DNA from: Thiothrix phosphatis
GTDB taxonomy: Bacteria > Pseudomonadota > Gammaproteobacteria > Thiotrichales > Thiotrichaceae
Assembly: GCF_035668035.1 (NCBI RefSeq)
Contig: NZ_JAYMYJ010000047.1
Location: 32,558-96,557, forward strand
Direction: 5' to 3'
Length of the DNA: 64,000 bases
Shown here: positions 44,902-54,813 of the stretch, piece by piece
Layout: each line of letters starts with the position of its first letter
Position numbering within the stretch: position 1 is the stretch's first letter
Notes under the pieces: model-generated
What the model saw: only the letters and a program-made list of their open reading frames with translations
Told to the model about the DNA's origin: nothing
Database searches by the model: none
Made by a program: the position numbers and the translations under genes

Positions 44902-45633
44902 ATGCCTGCATCGAGTTCGTTGTGGAGCCGTTTGGTTGCGTGGTTGTTCGGGCGCAATACAGCGGTTCCAACGGAGACGCCTACTGTTGTACCTAATGTG
45001 ACGCCAGCGCCTGTCCCACCGTCTGCACAACCGGTTGCTCCAACTGCGCCAGTCCCCGCACCGCCAGTGTTTACACCACAAGGCGACCGGGAGCAGCCGC
45101 TCACGCCGGATTTACCGGCAGAGGGGGGCTTGCCAACGGAAGGCGTCAATCTGGGTTTCAGTATGTTGTGGAACAACCATCCGGCAATTGCGGATGGTGA
45201 TGTGTTTCCTTGTAAGGATGGGCAAGGCAACCCCTATTTCGGCAACCAATGCGGCATCATGATGGGTTCCTGCTTGTTACGCAGCGGCCTGTTGTCCGGT
45301 TATGACCAGTCGGTTTGTTGGTATTCCGGTCATCGGGGGCATACCCTACGAGCGCGGGAACTGGCTGAGTGGATGCGCCGCCATCCGGAACGTTTCGGGT
45401 TGGTGGAGGTTCGCAGCAATGTGACCTGGGGAGCGTTCAAGGGGCGCACCGGGTTCGTCTGTTTCCAGAATTTCTGGGGCGAAGGGAATCAAGGCGACCA
45501 TATTGACCTGTGGGATGGCACCGGGTTGGTTCGTCGGGCGACGGACGCGAGTCTGGAAGGGCCGGGAATGGCGCATGGTTCACTGGATTATTTTGAGCGT
45601 TCCGAGGAGGTCTGGTTTTGGCCCGTGCACTAG
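44902..45633 (+). CDS. Tae4-like peptidoglycan amidase (candidate T6SS or toxin effector)
   Basis: A 243-residue protein whose C-terminal part resembles Tae4, the type VI secretion amidase that cuts the D-Glu-mDAP bond. The catalytic Cys is probably C117 in FGNQCGIMMGSCLLRSGL; HTLRARELAEWMRRHPERFG follows, and the catalytic His is in GNQGDHIDLWDG (H200). Residues 1-20 are short and mildly hydrophobic (LWSRLVAWLFG), and residues 21-60 are a Pro-, Val- and Thr-rich linker, giving an N-terminus much longer than a bare Tae4. No signal peptide is convincing. The next gene overlaps by 16 bases and encodes a lipoprotein, as expected for an immunity partner. No T6SS structural genes are in the window, so the delivery route is unknown. 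Confidence 0.8.
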   Translation: MPASSSLWSRLVAWLFGRNTAVPTETPTVVPNVTPAPVPPSAQPVAPTAPVPAPPVFTPQGDREQPLTPDLPAEGGLPTEGVNLGFSMLWNNHPAIADGDVFPCKDGQGNPYFGNQCGIMMGSCLLRSGLLSGYDQSVCWYSGHRGHTLRARELAEWMRRHPERFGLVEVRSNVTWGAFKGRTGFVCFQNFWGEGNQGDHIDLWDGTGLVRRATDASLEGPGMAHGSLDYFERSEEVWFWPVH

Positions 45634-46097
45634 GAAGTTTGGCGGCAGGCGCACTGTTACTATGGTCATTGGCGGCTTGCGATTCAGGGTCGCAGCCGGA
45701 AAATAGGCCGCTGGCCTTGCCTGAACGCTTGGACAAGCCGCACGTTTCGGATCAGGCGAGTGTCGGTGGTTTGCATCTGGCGTTATGGGATGATGGTGGC
45801 GGCTGCAAACTACAGGTTGGGCAAGCGGCCCCGTCAACCTGGCTCAAGCCGATGGCTCCGTGTTATTTCATGCTGTCGCCGGGTGGGCAGCGTGTGCAGG
45901 TCTACCGGCATGACAAGACCACGCTGGTGGTCGCGGTGATTGGCACCCCCGCCAAAGGTGACCGTTGCGGGCAGGAAGTGCAGGGGTTGGTCGTCAAGAA
46001 CGGGAAAGTTACCCCTTCAACTGCCGGGATGCAGGGCAGTGTCTATTGTGCAACGCAGGGCTTGCAGAATTATCAGTACGATTTGCTGGCCAAGTGA
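45618..46097 (+). CDS. Lipoprotein, probable immunity protein of the amidase
   Basis: A 159-residue protein starting at TTG 45618, eight bases behind GAGGAGG inside the preceding gene. The signal peptide ends in a lipobox LAAC with Cys at residue 21 and Asp at +2, which in enterics retains lipoproteins in the inner membrane. The mature part has five further Cys (for example GGCKLQVG, APCYF, DRCGQE and VYCATQG), perhaps disulfide-bonded. Placement in the periplasm, overlap with the amidase gene and lack of a known enzyme motif suggest it neutralises the amidase. It does not resemble Tai4 that I can recognise. Confidence 0.65.
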   Translation: MARALGSLAAGALLLWSLAACDSGSQPENRPLALPERLDKPHVSDQASVGGLHLALWDDGGGCKLQVGQAAPSTWLKPMAPCYFMLSPGGQRVQVYRHDKTTLVVAVIGTPAKGDRCGQEVQGLVVKNGKVTPSTAGMQGSVYCATQGLQNYQYDLLAK

Positions 46098-46106
46098 CGG
46101 GGTGGG

Positions 46107-46631
46107 TCAGTTGCCTTCCACTATAAAACTGGCACCGAAATTGCTGGGAAAGTGGCTGCGCAGTTTGTCGCGCATGTTTTCCGCCTGCAACCGGCTGCCA
46201 TATGCCCCGACCCGTAATTTGAACATCAGCCCGCGTGGTGTGTTCAGGCTGACTAGATAAGCGTCGTAACCATCCCTGAGCAATTGGTCCCGCCAGACAT
46301 ACAGTTGCCTGGAGTCATAGCCTGCTGCGACTTGCACGGCATAGCGGTTGTCCGTATAGCTGGTTTCTTCCTGCTGGCGGGTGACTGGCGCGGAACGGCG
46401 CTGGGTTGTCTTGTAGTAGTGGGTGTTGTCGGGTTCCCAAACATCCTCGTTGTAATGTTTGTCTGGATTGATGCTGGCGCTCCAGCCGGAAAGGTTGGGC
46501 TTGTAATTGACGAAAGGCAGTTTGCCCGCACGATACAACAACACCAACAGGATTGCGCCCGCCACCAGCAGCAGCGAATGGATCAGCTTGAAAACAAAGC
46601 CGCGCTGTTTGACAAGAGAACCCCTTGACAT
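46107..46631 (-). CDS. Membrane-anchored SPOR-domain protein
   Basis: About 174 residues: a short basic cytoplasmic start, one transmembrane helix (LIHSLLLVAGAILLVLLYRA), a linker and a C-terminal SPOR domain beginning RYAVQVAAGYDSRQLYVWRD and ending with RVGAYGSRLQAENMRDKLRS. SPOR domains bind denuded peptidoglycan at division sites. I start at ATG 46631 (MSRGSLVKQ); the frame extends to 46649. Convergent with the immunity lipoprotein gene, with only nine bases between. Confidence 0.88.
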   Translation of the reverse strand: MSRGSLVKQRGFVFKLIHSLLLVAGAILLVLLYRAGKLPFVNYKPNLSGWSASINPDKHYNEDVWEPDNTHYYKTTQRRSAPVTRQQEETSYTDNRYAVQVAAGYDSRQLYVWRDQLLRDGYDAYLVSLNTPRGLMFKLRVGAYGSRLQAENMRDKLRSHFPSNFGASFIVEGN

Positions 46632-46729
46632 CCTGCCTGAACCGTTCACTCCAACCTCTTCTTTTGGCGTTTTGCAGCCCTATGACTATAGACAAAAAGG
46701 TTGGGCTGCGGGAACCGAAAATCCGCCAT

Positions 46730-47335
46730 TCACCGATTTGTGAGCGCTTTCATCCAGAACACCATTGGTTTGGGGGAAACTGCCGTTTCGTTGGTGTCTT
46801 TCCATTCATAAGTGGTGCGCAGTTCAGGGCGCTGTTCGTAGCCGAAACGCTGCCAGATGGCGTCCAGCGGGACATAACCAGCAGGGCGCAACGGGTGGTC
46901 AGGGGGGCGCTCCACTCCGCAGAAAGTCAGGTGACTGAAACCGCCCAGTTTGCGGGCGTGCTCTTCGCGCCCCTGGAAGAACGCCTTGTAGACGCCGCGC
47001 CCACGGTATTGCGGCAGCAGCACGGATTCGGCGCAGTAAAACAAGGTTTGCGGGTCATAACCTTGTGCCACGAACGGCTTCTGGAAATCGGCCTCTTCAT
47101 GCGCCATCGGCAGGCCGGTGGAAGCGCCGACGACCTGTCCCCCATCCAGCGCCAGCACGGCGATGCTGTCAGGCGAGTTGAGGTAGGTTTGCAGGTAGCG
47201 GGCCTCGTATTCCTCCGTCCCATCGTAGAGGTAGGGAAACTCACGGAACACGGTGATGCGCAAACGGGCAAGGTCAGCCAGATACGGCGCGATCGCGGAG
47301 CCGGACAGGGGCAAAATATGGAGCGGGCTGTTCAT
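46730..47335 (-). CDS. GNAT-family N-acetyltransferase
   Basis: A 201-residue protein. The acetyl-CoA motif appears as AESVLLPQYRGRGVYKAFFQ (about residues 100-120), and the substrate side contains LRITVFREFPYLYDGTEEYE near residue 26. The start ATG 47335 (MNSPLHILPL) is preferred over the longer frame to 47386. The substrate cannot be predicted from the sequence. Confidence 0.85.
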   Translation of the reverse strand: MNSPLHILPLSGSAIAPYLADLARLRITVFREFPYLYDGTEEYEARYLQTYLNSPDSIAVLALDGGQVVGASTGLPMAHEEADFQKPFVAQGYDPQTLFYCAESVLLPQYRGRGVYKAFFQGREEHARKLGGFSHLTFCGVERPPDHPLRPAGYVPLDAIWQRFGYEQRPELRTTYEWKDTNETAVSPKPMVFWMKALTNR

Positions 47336-47401
47336 GTTTGGGATGGTAAGGATAAGTCCGTGATGTGGCAAGCGCCCACCATGCATGGGAGGCGGGGGTC
47401 G

Positions 47402-49360
47402 TCAGCACTCCTGGGTTTGCGTATTGCCGGACAATTTCAGCCCCGCCACATAAGCAGCGCTGTAAAACAAGCTGGATTGCAACGGGTTAAATGCCAGCAG
47501 TGGTACGGCGATGGCGTTGCTGGCGCTGAAACCGATCCACAAATACAGGTTTTTATCCAGGCGTTTGTGCAGGCGGCTGGCCATGCCGAACAGGCAGTCA
47601 AGCGGCTGCAAACTGTCATTCAGCAACAGGATCTGGGCGACCTCGCTGGTAATGGCGGAAGCGCTGCTTAAACAGACGGATACATTGGCCTGTTTCATGG
47701 CGATGGCGTCATTCAGCCCATCGCCGATAAAGCAGACCCGGTGGCCCTGTTCCTGCAACTGCTGGATCAGGGCGGCCTTGTCTTGTGGCAGGACTTCACC
47801 GTAAGCAGCGTCCAGCCCCAGTTCGGCAGCCAGCCGTTCGGTCGGTGCCTGTTGGTCGCCGGAAACAATGGCCAATTGCTGGAAACCGCGCTGGCGCAAG
47901 GCACCGATCAGGGCGGGAACTTCTGGCCGCAAGCGTGGATGCAGCTCCAGCGCGCCCTGGATGCCGTTATCTACTGCAATCAGGATGAACGTATGCCCAG
48001 CGGCGGCTTGCATCGCTGCTGCAATCGGGGCGGGCAGGGTGTGCTGGCCGGTTGCCTGCTGGATAAAACGCTGGCTGCCGACGCGGATTTCGTGCTGCTC
48101 CACACTGACGGTGACGCCCAGCCCTAGCTCATAGCGGCTGTTGGTCACAGTGGGCAAGGTCAATTGCTGCTCAATGGCTTGGTCATAAATGGCGCGGGCA
48201 ATGGGATGCTCCAGCCGTTGTTCCGCCGCCGCCGCCAACGCCAGCAGGCTGTCGGCATCCAGGTCGGCGCAGGTGATGATCGCGGCGACTTCGGGGTGTG
48301 TCCGCGTCAAGGTGCCGGTTTTGTCAAACAGGATGGTGTCGATGTGCGGCAGTTCTTCCAGCATGCGCCCATCCTTGATGAAGACGCCCTGGCGCATGAC
48401 GCCTTGCATGTGCGCGGCTGTCTGGGTCGACAGCATGGAACGGACGGCGTTGAGCGGGGCGCTGAACAGCAAGGCCATGGCTGGGTTGGGGCCGACAAAT
48501 GGAATGGCGGCGGCACTGGTGGCAATGATCGGCAGGGCGATGCGGTTGGCCCAGGCTTCGCCTTTTAGCTGCAACTGTGTCTTGTAATCACGGGTCTGGC
48601 CCAACAGCGTGTTCAGCTTGCTGATGCGGGTTTCAGCGCCGCTGTGCGCGGCCTGGATCACAATGCGGCCGCTCAGGACGATGGTGGCCGCCATGACCGT
48701 ATCGCCCACGGTTTTTTCCAGCGGGTTGGCTTCGCCGGTTAACGCCTGTTGGTCCACCAGTGCGGAGCCTTCCAGGATCAGCCCATCCACCGGAATGGTG
48801 ACGCCGGTGCTGGCAATGACGCCATCCCCGGTTTGCACCTGCTCCAGCGGAACCTGCTGTTCCACACCGTCTGCCGCAATCCAGACAGTTTCAGGCGTCT
48901 GGTGGAAGGCGGCGGCAGCCAACTGGCTGGAGTCTTCCCGGCTTTTGCTGATCAGGTAGCTGCTGAAATGGTACAGCACATTGTGCATGGCGGCGGCGAA
49001 GTTGTTGCCGGTCGCCACCAACAGGATGGGCACGATGGAGCTGTAGCTGTCGTTGGTGATTTTTTTCTGTGTGCGCCAAGTCTCGAAAGCCCGCTGCAAA
49101 ATGGGCGTCAGGGTGTAGCTGATCACGCCGATGCCGAGCAAGGCAAACGGCGGGGCCAGGAATGCACTGGCGGAAACCATCAAGACCGAGACGCCGCTGA
49201 TTTTGGCTTGTAGCAGGCTTTTCGCTGGGTCGCTGTCTTCTGCCTGTGGCGCTGTTGCGGGCAAGGTGGAAAGCGCAGTCGCCGCCCTGGCTTGCCGGGA
49301 ATCCAGCAGGCGCTTGCCCGCATAGACGCCTGCCATAATGCCAAGATTGATCAGTAACAT
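47402..49360 (-). CDS. P-type ATPase lacking the CPx metal motif
   Basis: A 652-residue P1B-like ATPase. The actuator motif is LVDQQALTGEANPLEK (about 201-216), the phosphorylation site is DKTGTLT (346-352), the nucleotide motif is LEHPIARAI, and the hinge is GDGLNDAIAMKQA. Typical P1B pumps carry CPC, SPC or CPH in the helix before the P domain; here that place reads LLFSAPLNAVRSML (298-310), with Pro but no Cys or His. There is no N-terminal HMA domain, and the chain ends TQTQEC. Early hydrophobic segments are visible around residues 1-13, 54-85 and 106-130. The ion carried is therefore unclear; it could be an atypical metal pump or a divergent regulator. Confidence 0.85.
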   Translation of the reverse strand: MLLINLGIMAGVYAGKRLLDSRQARAATALSTLPATAPQAEDSDPAKSLLQAKISGVSVLMVSASAFLAPPFALLGIGVISYTLTPILQRAFETWRTQKKITNDSYSSIVPILLVATGNNFAAAMHNVLYHFSSYLISKSREDSSQLAAAAFHQTPETVWIAADGVEQQVPLEQVQTGDGVIASTGVTIPVDGLILEGSALVDQQALTGEANPLEKTVGDTVMAATIVLSGRIVIQAAHSGAETRISKLNTLLGQTRDYKTQLQLKGEAWANRIALPIIATSAAAIPFVGPNPAMALLFSAPLNAVRSMLSTQTAAHMQGVMRQGVFIKDGRMLEELPHIDTILFDKTGTLTRTHPEVAAIITCADLDADSLLALAAAAEQRLEHPIARAIYDQAIEQQLTLPTVTNSRYELGLGVTVSVEQHEIRVGSQRFIQQATGQHTLPAPIAAAMQAAAGHTFILIAVDNGIQGALELHPRLRPEVPALIGALRQRGFQQLAIVSGDQQAPTERLAAELGLDAAYGEVLPQDKAALIQQLQEQGHRVCFIGDGLNDAIAMKQANVSVCLSSASAITSEVAQILLLNDSLQPLDCLFGMASRLHKRLDKNLYLWIGFSASNAIAVPLLAFNPLQSSLFYSAAYVAGLKLSGNTQTQEC

Positions 49361-49566
49361 GTCAGCTGTTTCTCCTCAGCAGGGTGCGTCGGTCGGGCTG
49401 GAAAGCGTTCAATTGCGCGTTCTGCGCCACCCCGGATGCTGTTTGCCTTGATTTGACAGAATGGCCGGAATTTAACATGACGCCAAGCGCCTGGGTGCTT
49501 TGTGTAACATTTCTTTACATTACTGCCTGCGTTTGCCGCTGGCGCTAAACTTATCCACAGCCCCGC

Positions 49567-49595
49567 CTTGAATTTCCACACGCTTCACCCCAGAT
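49567..49595 (+). promoter_or_regulatory. Sigma-32 (heat-shock) promoter for clpB
   Basis: CTTGAAT (49567-49573), 14 bases and CCCCAGAT (49588-49595) match the sigma-32 consensus CTTGAAA-N11-16-CCCCATNT with one mismatch in each box. It lies about 50 bases before the clpB start. The rest of the 287-base gap between the P-type ATPase and clpB shows nothing else I can name. Confidence 0.82.
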
Positions 49596-49647
49596 TTGCC
49601 TCATCCGGCGCGCAGCGCCCCCCTATTTGAAAAAGAAGGTAGCCCAC

Positions 49648-52251
<2,604 letters not shown>

Positions 52252-52271
52252 ACTGATACGGTTGAAGCAGT

Positions 52272-52299
52272 AAAAATGCCGCATTATCGCGGCATTTTT
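52272..52299 (+). terminator. Terminator of clpB
   Basis: AAAAATGCCGC pairs with GCGGCATTTTT around ATTATC and ends in T-rich sequence, 20 bases after the stop codon. Confidence 0.88.
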
Positions 52300-52387
52300 A
52301 TTCGTGTCATTGTGGAAACACACGGTTTGTCAGCAAAAACATTGTTTGCTGTGTCGGAGATGGCGCACCGTTTCAAATGCGTTGGTT

Positions 52388-52675
52388 TCAGTGGGCTAAG
52401 GCGCGTAACACAGCTTGCGGTTCTTTCGCCACTACATGCAGCAATACCCGTGCTGCCCCATGCGGGGTGCGGTCGCCACGCTCCCAATGGCGCAAGGTGC
52501 TGACACTGATGCCAAACGTTGCTGCAAACTCCACTTGGGTCATTCCCACCTTGGCCCGAACATTTTTTACATCGATGGGTGAGAATTGATGCACTTTAGC
52601 TTGCAGGCAATTACCTTCTGCAAAGGCGACTGCTTCTTCCAAGCCTTGTTTAATGCTGGCAAATGCGCTACCCAT
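52388..52675 (-). CDS. higA: HigA2-like antitoxin
   Basis: A 95-residue antitoxin with a Cro/C1 helix-turn-helix in its C-terminal half (VRAKVGMTQVEFAATFGISV then STLRHWERGDRTPHG), as in the HigA2 family where the DNA-binding part follows the toxin-wrapping N-terminus. The start ATG 52675 has GGAGAG upstream; ATG 52690 is possible. It overlaps the toxin gene by eight bases, and the toxin comes first, the order that defines hig systems. Confidence 0.88.
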   Translation of the reverse strand: MGSAFASIKQGLEEAVAFAEGNCLQAKVHQFSPIDVKNVRAKVGMTQVEFAATFGISVSTLRHWERGDRTPHGAARVLLHVVAKEPQAVLRALAH

Positions 52676-53012
52676 GTTGTTTCTCTCCATAGTGCTTGAT
52701 CAGGGTTGTTGTGAATTTTGCTAAATTGTTGCGTTCTGCTTTGCTGAGGTTGGCTTTTTCACCCTTGCCAAATACGGTCAATAAAAACAGTGGGATTGTT
52801 TCATTGTGGTAATAGTAGATGACGCGAATCCCGCCGCTTTTCCCCTTGCCTTGCGCTGCCCAACGGAGCTTGCGGATGCCGCCCGTACCTTGCATAACCG
52901 CTCCAGCATCAGGATTTTCTGACAAATAGCTGATCACGGAAGTGTTCTCTTCACCGGTGAGCAGTGAGGATGCCCTGCGTTGGTATTCGGGTAGTTCGAC
53001 AATGGTTTGCAT
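52668..53012 (-). CDS. higB: HigB2-like ribosome-dependent mRNA interferase
   Basis: A 114-residue RelE-superfamily toxin. The pattern VMQGTGGIRKLRWAAQGKGK then SGGIRVIYYYHNE closely follows HigB2 of Vibrio, including the basic residues used for catalysis and ribosome binding, and LLTVFGKGEKANLSKAER fits the C-terminus. A TATAAT -10 is at 53040-53035 on the minus strand, just upstream. The pair sits between two copies of the clpB tail, which suggests recent arrival. Confidence 0.9.
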   Translation of the reverse strand: MQTIVELPEYQRRASSLLTGEENTSVISYLSENPDAGAVMQGTGGIRKLRWAAQGKGKSGGIRVIYYYHNETIPLFLLTVFGKGEKANLSKAERNNLAKFTTTLIKHYGEKQHG

Positions 53013-53100
53013 GGCTTCGATGCTAATCCAGTGGATTATAGATGGTCAATTAAAAGAGAAAAGGTTAACCAGCAGATGATGGTGCGTATTGGTATGTCCG

Positions 53101-53211
53101 CTGGCGCAGCAAATCCTCAGCAGCAAGTTTATGCCGGGAGACACGATCGTGGTGGATGTGGAAGCGGGACGCCTGACGTTTACGGCGTTGGCGGAGGCTA
53201 CCGAAGTTTAA
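53101..53211 (+). repeat. Second copy of the clpB 3' end
   Basis: These 111 bases repeat 52141-52251, the last 37 codons of clpB, at an offset of exactly 960. The first 60 bases differ at only two positions; the last 51 differ at about a third. Homology stops abruptly at the left edge. The copy stays in frame and ends ATEV then TAA, with its own terminator behind it. It has no start and is not itself a gene. The arrangement looks like insertion of the HigBA segment with regeneration of the gene end. Confidence 0.9.
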
Positions 53212-53232
53212 CGCTATTTTGTGCTGAAAGAG

Positions 53233-53260
53233 AAACGCCGCCTGTTCGGGCGGCGTTTTT
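53233..53260 (+). terminator. Terminator behind the duplicated clpB tail
   Basis: AAACGCCGCC pairs with GGCGGCGTTT around TGTTCG, followed by TTGC. It is probably the original clpB terminator, or that of a donor clpB; it also lies at the end of the minus-strand pseudogene at 53266. Confidence 0.8.
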
Positions 53261-53265
53261 GCTTA

Positions 53266-53850
53266 TCAAGGTTGTGAGCTACAGCTTGTAGGCTCATCGG
53301 TGTACTGCCAAGACTTTCGTATAATCAATGGTGAAGTTCTGCATACGGGCGCAATGGAATTTCTTATTGTTGAATGTAACTGTAAGTTTTTATCTACAGC
53401 ATGTTGGAAATCATCCAAGTGTAGGTTCTCAAGTGTACCATGCTGGCCTAATTTTTTGACTTCCTCAATCTTGTCACATTTGAACCAAATCTTTTCGCTA
53501 CTTTTATCACAGGGAGTTGCGTTATAACATTGATCTGTGTACGGATTGTCATTCCTTTCCGCAAATTTGCAAACCCTGATCCGGTATATTGCATGTCCGG
53601 CTACAGCTAAGTCTGTTTCAGGGCTCCATCCCCCTGCAACTACATCCCGTGTTCTAGTTTCTGCGTAATAAAGATAAAGCCAAAAAGGTTGTTGATCTTT
53701 CTATTGGTTTTCATGATCGGTAAGTTTATGGGGGATGGTCAGACAAAAAGCAAAAGCAAAGAATGGCTTTTCACTAGATTGCCATGCGTCAATTACTTTG
53801 GTTTGAAACCAATTATTGAATGGTTGGGCAGGATAAAGGTATTCGCGCAT
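53266..53850 (-). pseudogene. Unrecognised gene interrupted by an in-frame amber codon
   Basis: Reading minus from ATG 53850 (GAAGGA six bases upstream; ATG 53856 also possible) gives MREYLYPAQPFNNWFQTK and continues to TAG at 53703-53701 after 49 codons. The same frame then stays open for another 144 codons to TGA at 53268-53266. The second part reads as ordinary protein, for example FWLYLYYAETRTRDVVAGGW and AVAGHAIYRIRVCKFAERND, with several Cys. A single stop inside an otherwise open 194-codon frame points to a recent nonsense mutation, or less likely recoding or suppression. The composition is more AT-rich than its neighbours, suggesting transfer. I do not recognise the family. Confidence 0.72.
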
Positions 53851-53883
53851 GAGCATTCCTTCGGCAGATTATAGACTTTGCCA

Positions 53884-54252
53884 TTATGCTGCTTTTGATT
53901 TCAGTGAAAAGTCGGTATGAATCTCGGCAAAAGGCACACATACGCCGTTGCCTTCCCGCTCAACCACACCTTCTTCTATCAGGGCAACCGTATCATCATG
54001 CACCCGCCGGATGTCTCGCCCTAGCAACCTTGCCAGTTCGCGGATACTGACTGTGCCGGTTTCCTGCAACTTGGCAATCAGCTCCCAACGCTTGGGGGTG
54101 ATTTTCTGGAACAGGGCGGCAGGGGAGGAAAAATAGATATGTTCAGGCTGGTAACTGCCCGTGTTGAAGGCTTGCAGGAAACCAGCCTTGAAATCCTGCA
54201 TGACGTCAGCTTCGGAAGTAATGCTGATAATCAATTTTCTGTTCTGATTCAT
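53884..54252 (-). CDS. TumA/HVO_A0114-type winged-helix antitoxin
   Basis: A 122-residue DNA-binding protein. The first 60 residues (MNQNRKLIISITSEADVMQD then FKAGFLQAF) lead into a winged helix: FQKITPKRWELIAKLQETGT, then SIRELARLLGRDIRRVHDDT and VALIEEGVVEREGNG. This matches the predicted antitoxin that accompanies TumE/DUF6516 toxins. Its ATG overlaps by four bases (ATGA) the stop of a short frame that looks like a toxin tail, so the usual toxin-antitoxin order is kept though the toxin is broken. Confidence 0.8.
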   Translation of the reverse strand: MNQNRKLIISITSEADVMQDFKAGFLQAFNTGSYQPEHIYFSSPAALFQKITPKRWELIAKLQETGTVSIRELARLLGRDIRRVHDDTVALIEEGVVEREGNGVCVPFAEIHTDFSLKSKAA

Positions 54253-54370
54253 AATTTGTCTCCTGTCCTGAGCACTGTCACATCTGAGAAAAAATCTTCC
54301 AGCAGTTTTTCCGGTGAGATAAAAGTGTAAGGCTCTTCCCGTTCACTATATTTGAGGAATGGAGCAGGTT
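54249..54370 (-). pseudogene. Remnant of a TumE-type (DUF6516) toxin gene
   Basis: About 40 codons reading KPAPFLKYSEREEPYTFISP then EKLLEDFFSDV to the stop at 54249. This resembles only the C-terminal end of DUF6516 toxins, and it joins the antitoxin by an ATGA overlap. Upstream of about 54370 the sequence turns into the 3' end of the lipoprotein gene at 54380, so the front two thirds are missing. A truncation by recombination next to the efflux genes is the likely cause. Confidence 0.6.
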
Positions 54371-54379
54371 TTGCTGCTT

Positions 54380-54784
54380 TTAGGGATGCTGACCGATATG
54401 GTAGCTCAAGCGGACTGTTTCGCCACGGGTTAGAGGCTGCCGCAACTGGATGCTGAACAGCGAAGGGCGGTGCGCATTGCGCAGGCGGATGGCGGATGAG
54501 TGCTCCACCCAGCCGTTTTCCTGCGGGTGGCCTTGCGCATCCAGCACGGTGTAGTCCACATGCCCCAAGCGCACCGGCTCGGAACGGGTCAGGTGAATCT
54601 GTCCCTTGATGAGGTTTGGTTGGCCATCTGCGCTGTTTTCCACCCGCAAGGAGCGGAAAGCGACCGGCGCGGTGCTGGCGTCGGTGGCGAAAGTGACGCC
54701 AGCGCCAGTGGCAGGAGGAGTTGCGCAGGCGCTGGCTCCCAGCAGCCATAAGAGGGCAAGAATGTTGGCGGCAGGTTTGTACAT
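54380..54784 (-). CDS. Small probable lipoprotein after the RND pump
   Basis: A 134-residue exported protein beginning MYKPAANILALLWLLGASAC; the Cys at residue 20 may be lipidated, although the lipobox is weak. The mature part, with VRLGHVDYTVLDAQGHPQEN and RNAHRPSLFSIQLRQPLTRG, looks like a single beta-sandwich domain. It follows the RND permease by 29 bases on the same strand and is probably part of that operon. It has some flavour of periplasmic copper-handling or CopC-like folds, but metal ligands are not obvious. Confidence 0.7.
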   Translation of the reverse strand: MYKPAANILALLWLLGASACATPPATGAGVTFATDASTAPVAFRSLRVENSADGQPNLIKGQIHLTRSEPVRLGHVDYTVLDAQGHPQENGWVEHSSAIRLRNAHRPSLFSIQLRQPLTRGETVRLSYHIGQHP

Positions 54785-54813
54785 GGGTGTCGTCTCCTTG
54801 AAAACGGGTTGGG

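Noticed and set aside
44902..46097. A complete type VI secretion locus
   Set aside because: Only an effector-like and a lipoprotein gene are seen; no Hcp, VgrG, TssB/C or ClpV gene lies in the window, and ClpB at 49.6 kb has the standard disaggregase sequence.
53689..53874. 61-codon plus-strand frame with a hydrophobic start
   Set aside because: It lies opposite the amber-interrupted minus-strand gene, which has a ribosome site and a much longer protein-like reading.
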